Origin: Crambe crambe
Taxonomy: Eukaryota > Porifera > Demospongiae > Poecilosclerida > Crambeidae
Direction: 5' to 3'
Assembly (NCBI GenBank): GCA_963924555.1
Contig: OZ004591.1
Span: 4,340,001 to 4,404,000, forward strand
Length of the DNA stretch: 64,000 nt
This document shows, piece after piece, positions 17,201 to 28,402 of the stretch. The position numbers and the translations under genes were made by a program. Numbering within the stretch: position 1 is the stretch's first letter; every line of letters starts with the position of its first letter. Below the pieces are notes generated by a model. That model was not told the origin of the DNA and made no database searches. It saw only the letters and a list, made by a program, of their open reading frames with translations.

Positions 17201-20200
17201 TTGTAATGTTATAGATGATCGAGTGCTCTGTATTGGTAGCGAGTGGCAGATGGCCAATTCAGACCATGAAGAAGCATCACACTTCATGTCTAAGACTCAT
17301 TAGAGAGTGGTTTGAGGAAAATTATGATCTGTACCGTGGACACTGATGTAGTTGTCATTCGGATTGGTGAATTTCACAATAATATGGTTGATAACTACCC
17401 CAATGCAGAACTATTGGAACAGGATCCGTTATTACAGCATCAATGTAAATTGTACTCATTTAGGAAGAGAATGATCCCATTGTCTCCTTGCATTTCATGC
17501 TTTTACTGGGTGTGATATAACATCCTCATTTTTTGGAAGAACCAAGAGCACTGCATGGGCTACTTGGAATACTTATCCAGAAATCAATGAAGCTTTTGTT
17601 TTCATGTACATGCAAAGATTACACAATGTACTCCAACATGTGAAGCGAGCTGTTTTCCAGAGCAGTGTTTGGACCACCAGCCATCAATCTATTCAGAATG
17701 TTCCTTCCCCAGATGAATGGGGTTGGATAAAAGATGATATGGTCATGGATGGGTACCTGTCTGGATGACCATCCCTGAAGAAGCAAGAGCTTCCAGTGAA
17801 CTGATCAATTGTGAGTGCAAATCTAACAGAGGATGTACCAGTTATAAATTCATCAAGGCAGGCTAATTTGTGTACTTGCAAATGTGAAATTTAATGATGT
17901 TATAGCACTAATGTGATTTTCGTGCTGATTTTCGCGTTTTCAACAAAAAGAGGCCTAAGCACACACACTGTTCATCAAAATTTTTGCAGCCAGTCCTTTT
18001 TCTGTTCTATATGATCATAATATAAACTCCCCAAAAAATTTTCACACTTTTGTCCGCCGTGTAAATAAAAACCTCTAAGCCACTCTACTAATGCAGAAGA
18101 TGATGATATGACCACTCAAACTCCTCCAGAACGGCATCAACCATCGGCACCAGCCGCCGCCTAAATCTAAAATTTTTATGATTCATTCATCAGATTCAAT
18201 AAATATTCTTTGACGGCTGTAACTCCATGGTCCTTTTACATACGACAATGAAATTCTTATCAATTTGCGCAGTTATAACCACACAATGTGCTTTTACCAC
18301 CGTTATATCCAACAGTTTCCCTTCAAAATAATCACTCATATCGAACGACTTTTCATTATAACTATGTCAGCCATTTTGAAATGACATCATTTGTCATGCG
18401 CGTGCATCTGCCACTATCACGTGCATGTACACACGTGCCAACCAGCTTATTATTCACAAAAAGTAAACAAACAAGTGAAAAATTATGCTAAATAAAAAGG
18501 CCATGTAGGGTTAGTCTGTACTTTGACAGTTTCTGTCAACAAAAATCAAAATTATGCTGCCTTCAATAATAACCCCTACATCACCAAGCAGAACACTCTT
18601 ATACTGACATGAACAATTAAAGCAGCTTGGTGGGAGGCAATGATGTAGGGATTATTATTGAAGGCAGGATTATTTTGATTTTTGTTGACAGAAACTGTTA
18701 AAGTACAGACTAACCCTACATTATTTAGCATAAATTTTACATTTGATATCCTGCGTGCAAGAGTTACTACACTTACTGACAAAATGCATCATGTTTGCCT
18801 ATTGCATTAATGCACATGCTGGACATTACTAGGTCACCTGGATGAGTCATGAGCTAGACTATACCTAGTCTGAATAGAGCAATTTGATTGGTCAGTTGTA
18901 AGTTTCTACATACTGCATAGTATCCTGCCTATCCGAACCACACCGAAATCCAAACCACAAAGCCCCCCAAGCACTTAGATATCCAATTTTTTTTATGAAA
19001 ATCCCATGACAACAATAATAGTTCATTTTTTGCATCATGGTTCTTTGACTTTTTCCAATCCTCTCTTGATGCAGTATTCAGTGTCAGCTCTTGTTTTCTG
19101 AGGTATGGACTCTTTTCTTGCTTGAGCTACTTCTTCAGCTGTCTTGGGCAATGCAAAGCGTTCTAGAGGTGTTTTATTGTCTCCAGCCCCTCCTCCACAT
19201 GCACACTTCCTCTTCCTTTGCTAGTTTGAGAAAGATTTTGTCAATTTCCTCTGTCGCCAAGGGGCGGTTTCTTCAGGTGCATAGTCTTCACAAAGCCCCC
19301 ATGCACTGCACCAAGGTTTGCCAAGACAGGCATACTGCTGGCATTCATCAATAATTTCTTGGCCGTTTTTATCGAAGCATTTTGCTAGCTGTCCACTGTC
19401 GACAACTATCGTGTAGGAATTTTAGCTTATTACTTGCATGCAGACCGTTGCTACCATAAAAATAATTGCTCTAAATAAGTTAGACACCTCGGCCAATAGA
19501 ATTCACGGTCTTAGAAACCTTCAGGGCCTTTAGTAGAGGCCTCACTTCACTCAGCCTCCACAGCCCAAGGCCCTTCAGGTTTCTAAATTCTGTAGATTCC
19601 AGACCTTGGTGTCTAACTATTATCTAGAACTAGCTATAAAGAGTTTAAAAAGTACATGTCAAAATTAACATTGCACTTTGTCCTAGTAGTATAATAAAAG
19701 GAGCCTCACCAAATCGTAGCACAGTGGTCATGGACAACTTCTTGTGGTCATCATAAGTCTTGGGATTCTTTGGCCACTCAGGAGAACCACCAAACATGAC
19801 AACCTCTGTCACTCCTGGACTGATAGTAGAAGCAGCAGCACAATGGAAATATCTAGACTGGAGACTTGGAACTTTGACCTGCACATCATGCATGTGTTTA
19901 AATATACACCTGTACACAACATTTGAACAGGACAGCTGAGCTGAGTGGATATCAGCTACAGCAAAGTATGGACACATGTCTATTGTTGGATGGAGCACGT
20001 TTGGAATACTCTCATCATTATGACGCAGTTCAGGTGAGGTATTGAGCTTGTCACTCAGTAAATCACATTCACTTACCTCTTTCCACTTCCTTGAGTCTAG
20101 ATCCAATATCCACACATCACTTAGTATCACATTATTATCATCAAGTCCCCCAGTCACTAGAAGTTTAAGGTTGTCCCCACCATAGCCCAAACAGACTGCA

Positions 20201-21713
20201 ACATGAAAATATCTTGCCACTGGATGAGGTACTCCTTCCTGATGGTCAAGTTTACTCCAGTGCTGCATATAGGTACACAATAAGGAGAAAAATCTATCAA
20301 TCAAACAATTGTATGGAGGATAGCTATGGCACTTATTATCACCAAAAATGGCACGTTTTAATCCTTACATCTCACCATAGTGGTCAAGTCTAGGATAAAT
20401 GCATCATTACTCCTCCCTATATCAGGCTGGTAACCCCCAAACAACACTGCACGGTGGTCATCAATCATGGTAAATGAGAAAGCAGCACAGGGAGGTGGCC
20501 TCATCCCACTGACAGTAGGGGAGGACCATGTACCTGCAATGGATTCATAGAAATATCTGTTACATAGTAACTGAGTCTTAAATGGAGTACAGTATGTACA
20601 GATCATGAAATGAAGTATTACTTCATCATGTGTAATTGTCATAAAACTATGAGACTGATGAAGTTTTAGGGCTGCATTTATAGTGAGATCTTCCATAACT
20701 AACAGGTATAGAGGGAAGGAGGTGTCTGGTCAAACTCTTACAATCGAATCTGGGTATTTGCATCATGTGATATCATGAGGATTGTACTGTTAGTACTATG
20801 TCATAGTCAGTGAGGTATAGATAAGATGCAATGGAATGTGATACCTAAATAGTTATAAACTGCAATGGATTTGCCATCTATAAAGACAATCTCCTATAGA
20901 TAAACAGATTCCTGTCTCTAGCAACCTACGTAAGTAAAATATCACCACATGATATATGCCTCTTGCTTATATGAAATGGTTCTTGAAGTGGCTGGTGTGA
21001 CTTAGAACAAGCTGGTAACATGTATATCCCAGTTAAGAAGTGAATGTGAGATATTAATGATTATGTGGGCATACTGAAGTGATGTCTGCTCCCTGCCTTA
21101 AATAGGTCCCATCATGTTTTAAACTTTTCCCAGTACCTAAAACCTTCAGATTTTTCAGTGAATATTTCTGTGCACTTTGTGTGAGACCACATGCTCCCTC
21201 ACCTTTTTTGAGGTCAAAGGTGTGGATCTCATTAGTCCACCCACTTCCATCAGTAGAACTATTATCTCTTATAAAGTCTGCTCCTGACTGGGTGGAGCCT
21301 GATGGGATGCCATACCCACCAAACAATACGCATTTCTCTCCACACACAACCATACTACAGAATATTTTCTTCATGGGACTGTCAGCACTGTGTGGTGCCA
21401 ATTCCCTCCATGATGATGTCCTAGTGTTGAACTCATATAGAGATCCATAATATGACTGTCCATCAGTCCCTCCATACGTGTAGATGATATGTCCTGAAGA
21501 TGCACAGGCACCAGCGTAGACCCAAGGGGGAGGGTCTCCTTTAGTTGTCTTTCTAGTCCAAGTCTCGAGGTAGGGATCGAAACTCTCAATGGACACTATC
21601 TTTTCCCCTCTACTCGTAGAAAAATCTTCAGTACCTCCTCCCCACATATAGATCTCTCCATCGACGGAAGAAGACAAGGGAGAGAATCGAGGAGAGGGTT
21701 CGTAGAGAGCCAT
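14243..21713 (-). CDS. KK-B: Kelch-kinase, intact, 6 exons, ~709 aa, no extra coiled-coil cassette
   Basis: My exons are 21713-21203, 20533-20376, 20262-20077, 19878-19710, 15435-15277 and 15189-14243; 2130 nt, in frame throughout with GT-AG borders. The start MALYEPSPRF matches D and F. Six Kelch GG motifs are followed by the SLTGEW linker exon joined directly to the kinase exon, with no separate heptad cassette. About 90 residues of EAERR-type helix remain inside the kinase exon. The kinase is N-lobe type 2 (KFRGTKVAAKLLYKELQ, IGASLQEEMVIL) with an intact lysine, HRD, DYG and APE. Intron 4 (15436-19709) is 4.3 kb and swollen by a decayed DNA transposon, foldbacks and an unidentified coding relic. 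Substrate and ligand unknown; cytosolic role inferred from absence of signal or membrane segments. Confidence 0.85.
15951..15991. repeat. Dispersed hairpin repeat (GAGAGTGCGGTAGCACTCTC type)
   Basis: An interrupted palindrome of the AGAGAGYGC..GTAGCRCTCTCT type followed by ATGTAGGG. Related copies are at 40725, 40928 and 41134. It looks like the end of a small mobile repeat next to the transposon at 16084. Confidence 0.7.
16084..18088. mobile_element. Decayed ~2-kb DNA transposon with ~180-bp terminal inverted repeats
   Basis: The left end GTAGAGTGGCTTA and the right end TAAGCCACTCTAC are inverse copies, flanked by TA on both sides (16082-16083 and 18089-18090), consistent with TA target duplication. 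Inverted homology extends inward about 180 bp through the AGGCCTCTTTTTGTCGAAAA region. The interior carries plus-strand coding relics in several frames: AQSLIDTINGFGIPFEDD near 16377, KPLPPLC/SLFGK near 16745, YVTSDDRVLCIGSEW near 17140-17250, CTVDTDVVVIRIG near 17330, FHAFTGCDITSSFFG near 17488 and DEWGWIKDD near 17713. I recognise this order from an unnamed, element-borne protein family common in invertebrate genomes. Stops and frameshifts make it inactive. It sits in intron 4 of KK-B. Confidence 0.75.
18477..18738. mobile_element. Foldback element, ~110-bp arms
   Basis: The left arm runs inward from AATTATGCTAAATAAAAAGG through ATGTAGGGTTAGTCTGTAC. The right arm ends GTACAGACTAACCCTACATT and ATTTAGCATAAATTTT, its inverse. 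The loop is near 18600-18630. A related partial copy adjoins the truncated ends of MCM7-D (34850-34985) and MCM7-F (49670-49805). It is a non-coding, MITE-like element in intron 4 of KK-B. Confidence 0.8.
18858..19620. mobile_element. Second insertion in KK-B intron 4 with TTAGACACC-type end
   Basis: Compared with the other KK introns, 18858-19620 is extra. Its right part (19485-19615) is a foldback starting TTAGACACCTCGGCC and ending ACCTTGGTGTCTAA, related to the repeats at 22968 and 26203. It encloses the coding relic at 19221-19421. The outer boundaries are approximate. Confidence 0.5.
19221..19421 (-). pseudogene. Unidentified Cys-rich coding relic inside the insertion
   Basis: The minus strand reads about 66 residues open to a TAG at 19221-19223, including VVDSGQLAKCFDKNG, ECQQYACLGKPWCSAWGLCE and DYAPEETAPW. 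The composition (regular Cys, Trp, charged residues) looks like real protein, but there is no start codon and a stop lies just upstream. I do not recognise the family. It is probably a scrap of a transposon protein or a captured exon. Confidence 0.4.
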
Positions 21714-21756
21714 TTTACTCTAGCCCCACCCACCTCTCTGTCAAAAAAGTCGCGCG

Positions 21757-21763
21757 TTTTATA
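21757..21763 (-). promoter_or_regulatory. Candidate TATA box of KK-B
   Basis: TATAAAA on the minus strand, 44 nt upstream of the MALYEP start; same spacing in KK-A and KK-F. Confidence 0.4.
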
Positions 21764-22076
21764 CAATGTATAATAACCATTTAAAATAATTAATAAAAAG
21801 ACTGTCAAGATCAAGAAAAGATCTCTTTGATTTCACGATGGATCTGGCACAGAAAGTCTATATAAGTGACTCCTTCCCACTGCCCCGCCCCCTTGTCCTC
21901 CTTTAGGAGTCTTCTGAAGAATATCTCACTCTTATCCTTTTGCTTGCACACAACCAACTAGAAAAGGAGATAGATATAAAATTGCTGAGTCAAATACATG
22001 AATCATACCATTATCAAGGGGAAATTTGCTGCCAATAATTTTACACCCACACATAGCTTTCTTATGTATGTCAAAC

Positions 22077-22685
22077 TTAGCCTCATTCCCAGGCCTTCCT
22101 CTCTCACGAGAGGAAGGCCTGGTCCATCTTATCACGTGAGTGACGTCAAGGGTAGAGAGGAGGACTTTAATTGCACGTGGGCATGTTTTACTCTGCAGCA
22201 TGACCATGCCTACGCCTTCTGACAGGACCATCAAACAGATCAGACCGTCTTCGAGATCGTAAGTTTGAATGCTTCAGTTTGCCCTAGGCCTACTGAAGCA
22301 GTCTGTGACATCTAGGATGGTAAAGATCAGGAGTAGACCCAAGAGTATTGAGCTAACTTCTATTTAGCTACGTAACAAAAAAGCTAGCTAGCTACATTGC
22401 ATGCTAGACTGTGTACTTAAATCAGCTATCTATTTCGTGTAGAAGTCTAAAGTCTGCTCCATCTAAGTCGCTTCAGGGTAAAGTGTGGAAGAGATCGTGT
22501 GGGCGCTTGTTTTCTGACGTCATGAGTTAGCTTGCATATCGCCCACGCTCATTAAATATCACGCTGTTTGTGATGTCACTCACGTGATAAGATGGACCAG
22601 GCCTTCCTCTCGCTTATTTTCTTCTTCTTCTTCTTCTCTTCCTCCCGTGCGGTACGTGAGAGAGGAAGGCCTGGGAACGAGGCTA
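22077..22685. mobile_element. hAT-like inverted-repeat element (609 bp) with 8-bp target duplication
   Basis: The left end TAGCCTCATTCCCAGGCC and right end GGCCTGGGAACGAGGCTA are inverted copies (about 31 bp each), and a second inverted block CTTATCACGTGAGTGACGTC lies inward. The flanks are TGTCAAAC (22069-22076) and TGTTAAAC (22686-22693), an 8-bp duplication with one change. Copy A of this SEC24 intron lacks the insert, which confirms the borders. No coding capacity seen. Confidence 0.85.
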
Positions 22686-22967
22686 TGTTAAACTGACTTG
22701 CTCACCTTCAGGCAGTGTTGCCTTGAGGCCTGGAGCTGGTCCAAAACACCCCTCACCCGAAAGGACAAAGGATTGTCCAGTGCAGGGAGAACATGCTAAA
22801 TAACAAAGAATTCCACAATCCACATGACCTGATAAGACACAAGATGTGGGTACTCACAATTTCAGTATTGATCTGAGTTAGTGAGGGTACACCAAACACC
22901 TTCTGGACAAAGTCGGTTGGAAATTGCTGTCCTATCCACATCACCATCACCAGACCATTCTCTATAT

Positions 22968-23425
22968 AATAGTTAGACAACGAGACCAAGGTATCTACGG
23001 TCTATTTAGAAACCTGAGAGCCCTGGGCTGTAGCGTCCCGAGCGCAGCGAGGGCGCTACTAAGGGCCCGAAGGTTTCTAAACAGACCGTAGATCCCGTTG
23101 GTCGAGGTGTCTAACTTATTTAGACTATAGCCAATCACTGGAGTTGTTTAACTTACCTCAACACGCACTTGGAAACAATAACCACGGTTTTTAAATGCAA
23201 CAAACATGAATCAGAGCGCACCTAGAAACAATAACCGTGGCCACCGCGATGCGTTGCTAGAATTGGACCAATTGGAATGACCATCTTTACCGGATTTACC
23301 TAGGGCAAGTGAATTCTAAGTGCTATAAGGCGTGATTCTAAGTGCCATAAGGCGTGATTCTAAGTGAATAGAATTCACCAAATGGACCAATGAGATTCCT
23401 TGATTGTGACTAGCTATAGTCTAAA
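22968..23425. mobile_element. 458-bp composite inverted-repeat element, copy 1
   Basis: It starts AATAGTTAGACAACGAG and ends AGCTATAGTCTAAA, and is nearly identical to 26203-26660. The first third folds on itself around CGTCCCGAGCGCAGCGAGGG. The rest is framed by TTTAGACTATAG and its inverse. The equivalent SEC24-A intron lacks it. No clear target duplication. Confidence 0.85.
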
Positions 23426-23599
23426 CGAATATACAACCATACATAATTCACATTATAAGTCACACCACCAAACAAGGTAAATACAGTGGAAGCTCCATAA
23501 AGGATAAACCTAAAGTATACACCCTGTATGAAATAACCTCCAAAAGAGGACAACCTCTTTACAGAGGGTCCTAAGTGTGTCCATTATTAGGCGGTTTCA

Positions 23600-23651
23600 T
23601 GTATGTATGTATGTATGTATGTATGTATGTATGTATGTATGTATGTATGTA
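23600..23651. repeat. (TATG)n microsatellite
   Basis: About 50 bp of pure TATG, at the site equivalent to the tracts in SEC24-A but lacking the LINE scrap. Confidence 0.97.
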
Positions 23652-26202
23652 GTATTGTACTGCAGGTCTAGAACTTACCAATGATGTAAAAACCAGAGTC
23701 TTGAAGTTTTTGCCCTGTACATCTCATTAGAGGAGGAAGACCCTTCTCATTAGTATCTAGATCATGCTATTCATAGTCATAGCAATATAATGATCAGAGA
23801 GGAACTTGTAAGCATGGAAACCCCTTACCAAAGCAAACATCCTTGGATAAATGAAAGGACCCACTAAGTTAGTGGACATGTTCATAAGACAGTGCATCAT
23901 CCAACACTTCTCATCAATACTCACAATGGAAGCTGAGGAAACAGGAAAACTAAAATAACCACTGATCACAAAACATCAGCAAAATGGAGTCAATAATACT
24001 TGACGTTCAGCCAGCATTTTTAATGGAGAAAATGGCAGAGTCCTCAAATTGGAATGTAAGGACAAGGGTACACTGTCTCTCACACTCACTAATACCAACA
24101 ATATTCATGTAAAAGGGCCACTTCTGTATAGCAGTCACTTAGTTAGATTATGACTAGCTTTACTAGACTGTGGACTCACGTGATAAGAGGGCATCTGACT
24201 TGAGGAGACAGTTGGCGTACATGGGGAGGAGTTTGAGGCTCTCAGGGAGAATGAGTTGTCCTGCACGAGACTGACTGGAGCAGTGCTTACGGTAGCAGGA
24301 GAGGATGACTGCACATTGGTGAGTGAAACTCTCACGGATGCTCTTGTATGTCATGCCCAAAGAAGCATTCGTGACTGCAAGTTGGGAAGGAAAGACCGTC
24401 ACACTGAACTGTTACATTAAAGAATCTGGGTTGAGACTTGACAGTAAATTGCTATAGGCTATAGCTTTATGCACTACTTTTTAATAATAATAAAAAAAAG
24501 GATGACAGATCACTTCGTAAGCCACCGTCTCCGTGACTTTTACTTCTTCTAAATGAAAGAATAACTTACTGCTCTTGGAGAGGAAATTGATGAGAGTATC
24601 AATCTCACAGCTCCTGTAGACTTGGAGGAGCAGTTGAGGGAAAGGTTATGCACACGCAACCTTCGCCGACCGTACACATCAGTATACAGCAGAGCAGTCT
24701 GGTAAAGGGTAGAATAATCATCAACCAATTCACAATGGTCTAAATAATGCCCACCCCACTTTTTGTTCAAAGCGGCCGAACTAAAAATTGTACTGTAGTA
24801 CACTAAGCTGTGCATTATTTAGACCTATTAATCAATATGGTCCATTCTGCATTCACACTGAGGGACTATATGAAAGCATACCTGGAAGAAAGCCATCTCA
24901 TCATCTCTGAGTTTGTCATCATGTTTGATCTCCACAGCAACAGCTTTGTCACAGTCGATATTGCCCATTTCTATGTCTGTAGTGTTGCTCATGTAGAAAG
25001 CACCGTAGAACCCTGTCGGTCTGAGCCCAGTACTGGAACGGACCCTCATCACACAGTCAAAGCCAGTTGGACGACTAAGGCTATGTTTCAAATCATCCAT
25101 CAAACGGTCTCCATCTCTATTTGACTGCACAGCACAAACAAGAGTACAAACATATAATCAATAATTCTGTTGGCTTAATTAAAACTTCATTTGGCAATTT
25201 TAGCATCTACAGAGATAATATTTTCCAATAAACTAGACCCATGTAGTTTGAACTCTTAAATAATATACCCTTCAGTATTTAAAGTCACATGACCAACTGA
25301 GAGAGACTGACCATGAAGTTGTTGTAGTAATGAACTTCTCCTCCAGTGGAGGCAGCAAAGGACCCCAATGTGGCCACGTCACAGTAGGAACTTGGGAATA
25401 AGAGCAGCTCCACCCCCACTCCATACTTGACACACTCCTCTGCCGGTAGGGGGAACTGGCTGGGTCTAAAGTCAGTGTGTGTCAGAATAATAATCACATA
25501 TCTATGGTATTTGTAAAGTTTTAATTCTAAATTTCTATTAGAAGAGTCTGAGTGTATGTATAAGTTGTGGTATGACTCCTATGGTCTGGATGACAGTTTT
25601 GGTGAGAGGGTGATATGATTGATACAAGTTGGTTGGCAGTATCAGTCTATTTATCACCCTTGCTTTCTTCATGCAAGCATGAGTGATAAAGCAAGCATAA
25701 CCAAGCAAGAGATACTTGTTTGGTCATGCTGTACTAGATTTACAAGGGCAGTGCTTTGATTGTCAGTCTACTTACCTTCTCTTTGTCAGTGCCAAGGAGC
25801 TTTGTGTCCAGTCGATTCCTGTGGCCTGGGAAGAGGGGAGAGAAGAGTGGAACAAGTCAACCACAAAAATAGACATCCATTTCTCCCCGCAGCTCCATTC
25901 CAGAGCGAACCACTGGCTCCAACACTGCCTGAGGGGCCTTGTTGGATGAAAAGGTATCAGGAAGCCGAGACAGCAAACTGAACCAAAAAATAGAGCGAGT
26001 TAGCTTGAGAGAGAGAAAGAAAGATAAAAAATTTTTTGGCATGAATTGGCAAATAGGTAATCAACTTTACAAGGTTCAGGCAGAGCTTGTAAGTCCAGGA
26101 TTAAACTCTATTTCATAACCAGCATTCTCACAGCATACTCTGTAGTGCTAGATATAGAGCCCAACAAACCAACCATTCAGTATTAATTTTAGATCAATAC
26201 AT

Positions 26203-26660
26203 AATAGTTAGACAACGAGACCAAGGTATCTACGGTCTATTTAGAAACCTGAGAGCCCTGGGCTGTAGCGTCCCGAGCGCAGCGAGGGCGCTACTAAGGG
26301 CCCGAAGGTTTCTAAACAGACCGTAGATCCGGTTGGTCGAGGTGTCTAACTTATTTAGACTATAGCCAATCACTGGAGTTGTTTAACTTGCCTCAACACG
26401 CACTTGGAAACAATAACCATGGTTTTTAAATGCAACAAACATGAATCAGAGCGCACCTAGAAACAATAACCGTGGCCACCGCGATGCGTTGCTAGAATTG
26501 GACCAATTGGAATGACCATCTTTACCGGATTTACCTAGGGCAAGTGAATTCTAAGTGCTATAAGGCGTGATTCTAAGTGCCATAAGGCGTGATTCTAAGT
26601 GAATAGAATTCACCAAATGGACCAATCAGATTCCTTGATTGTGACTAGCTATAGTCTAAA
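26203..26660. mobile_element. 458-bp composite inverted-repeat element, copy 2
   Basis: Same length and nearly the same sequence as 22968-23425, only 3.2 kb away in the same orientation, inside another SEC24-B intron. The empty site in SEC24-A reads aatacatgtagg. The close identity suggests recent insertion or local copying. Confidence 0.85.
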
Positions 26661-27843
26661 TGTAGGTAGAAAAACATGGCCCCACTGGCTACCGACTACT
26701 CTCACCTCTATCAATACTCCCTTTCACATTGTAGAACTGGATCACTCAGTCGTACGTCACAAACCTTACTTGAATGGAGGAGCCCCCTTCATAGTGGCAC
26801 TGCATCAGTTAAATAATACTCTGGTTTACTATCAACATCAATGAGGCAGTTTCCCTTCCTATTAGCACAAAGCAACAAAGGAATGTTTACTACAATTTTT
26901 TTCCAAAATTGAAGTGTGTGGACCATCAAATTTATGACCCTGGTGGTCAAGGTGACAGAAATACTCTGAAGGAACTGAAGGGGGGAGCAATGGAATCAAA
27001 AACAAACATAACACAGAAAGAGAGAAAGAGCAAATTATTAAACAATGACCCTTACAAGGAAGAATCAAGATTTTTAAAATCATTAAAACGAACTCTAATC
27101 ACTTTTGTGAATGGTGCCTGTATTCTTATTATGGGAGTCAGTGAAGGTATCTTGATATGATATTTAGAGAGTCCACAATGGTTGCACTACAATACACTCT
27201 ATAATTTGTGGACATAATAATTATCTCTACAAAACATTATTGACTGAAATGTCAAGCACAACAGTACAATAGAGAATGGTTTGGATTGACTGACTGAATG
27301 GTTCAACTAGACTGTTGACTCACATGATAAAAGGGAAGCTGACTTGAGGAGACAGTTGGCGTACATGGGGAGGAATTTGAGGCTCTCGGGGAGAATGAGT
27401 TGTCCTGCAGGAGACTGACTGGAGCAGTGCCTACGGTAGCGGGAGAGGATGACTGCACATTGGTGAGTGAAACTCTCATGGTGTCCAGGGAAGCATTCAT
27501 GACTGTGTGAAAGACGATTAAAGAAAACCATACATATTTCATCATCACATCACTGAAAAACTAGGGAATGTTATGGTACGTCCATTGCAATGCTAGTGCA
27601 ATTAAGACAACCAATGGTCTGAGGTAAACTAACAATTCTGATCACTTTTCATGATGTGACTCATGATCACTCTTTGATGTGTTGTACACCATTAAGAAAG
27701 GTTAAGTATTTTGGACATCAGAGGCTTCAAAGCACACGAGGGTAGCTCCATTAAAGGTCTTACCATGAGAATCCTCACCTCCCTGGCCCATGTATGGGAA
27801 CCTTGAACAGTTGATGGCCTTCACTGACAGTATACATACCTAG

Positions 27844-28235
27844 CTAGCCTCGTCCCCAGGCCCCTCCCACGAAGAAGGGAGAGGGCCTGGTACAGACTGT
27901 TTGCGCATGCTCTATTTTCCCAGAAAATCTGGGAATCCGTATATCTTTGTAAAGCACTCAGCATATCTAAGCTGTAAACTTCTAATGTCGCGAACGTCAA
28001 ACGGATAAGCTTAACCTTTGACCTTTCTTTGCCACTTGATTTGACATGCGGTTTCCCAGCCATCACGCGGCAAGCCGTATTTGTGGTCCGTAATATTTCT
28101 CCGTTTTGAATCCATGTAGATTAAACAATGTGCGGAGAAATTTACTGAAATATCGACGGAAAAGTTAGCGCATGCGCAAACAGTCTGTACCAGGCCCTCT
28201 CCCTTCTTCGTGGGAGGGGCCTGGGGACGAGGCTA
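27844..28235. mobile_element. hAT-like inverted-repeat element (~392 bp) with perfect 8-bp target duplication
   Basis: The ends TAGCCTCGTCCCCAGGC and GCCTGGGGACGAGGCTA are inverse, with inverted homology continuing about 65 bp inward to GTTTGCGCATGC. ATACCTAG is repeated at 27836-27843 and 28236-28243. The termini match those of the element at 22077, so they belong to one family. No protein coding seen. Confidence 0.88.
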
Positions 28236-28402
28236 ATACCTAGCCAACCCTATGGTAAGAAGTAGACTATGCTGGACTAGGGATCCACTGAAATACATAG
28301 TGGTGTATAACATAACTCTCACGTACACTACTAGGGATGGAAGTGTCACACATAATGTACCTGAAAGAAAGACAACTCATCACTTCTGAGTGCATGTTCA
28401 AT

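Larger units (their letters stand above)
21811..26807 (-). pseudogene. SEC24: SEC24 (C/D-like) copy B, near full trunk-to-C-terminus, decayed
   Basis: Exons in minus order: VGFVTYDRV-type trunk exon 26805-26703; LPDTFSSNK trunk exon about 26000-25880; RLDTKLLGTDKEK near 25825-25780; KYGVGVELLLFPSSYCDVAT 25465-25310; PTGFDCVMRVRSSTGLRPTG about 25125-24880; RRLRVHNLSLNCSSK 24705-24565; QCAVILSCYRKHC 24370-24180; FIYPRMFAL 23960-23820; ENGLVMVMWIGQ 22975-22857; LSFRVRGVLDQLQASRQ 22797-22704; and the C-terminal exon 21957-21811 with VTYIDFLCQIHREIKEIFS then stop. The order matches the vWA trunk, beta-sandwich, helical and gelsolin-like domains of SEC24. The VHNLSLNCSS exon switches frame before the YRSCEIDTLINF part, so it is probably non-functional. 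Three inverted-repeat elements interrupt introns. The N-terminal region and zinc finger are not seen. Confidence 0.75.
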
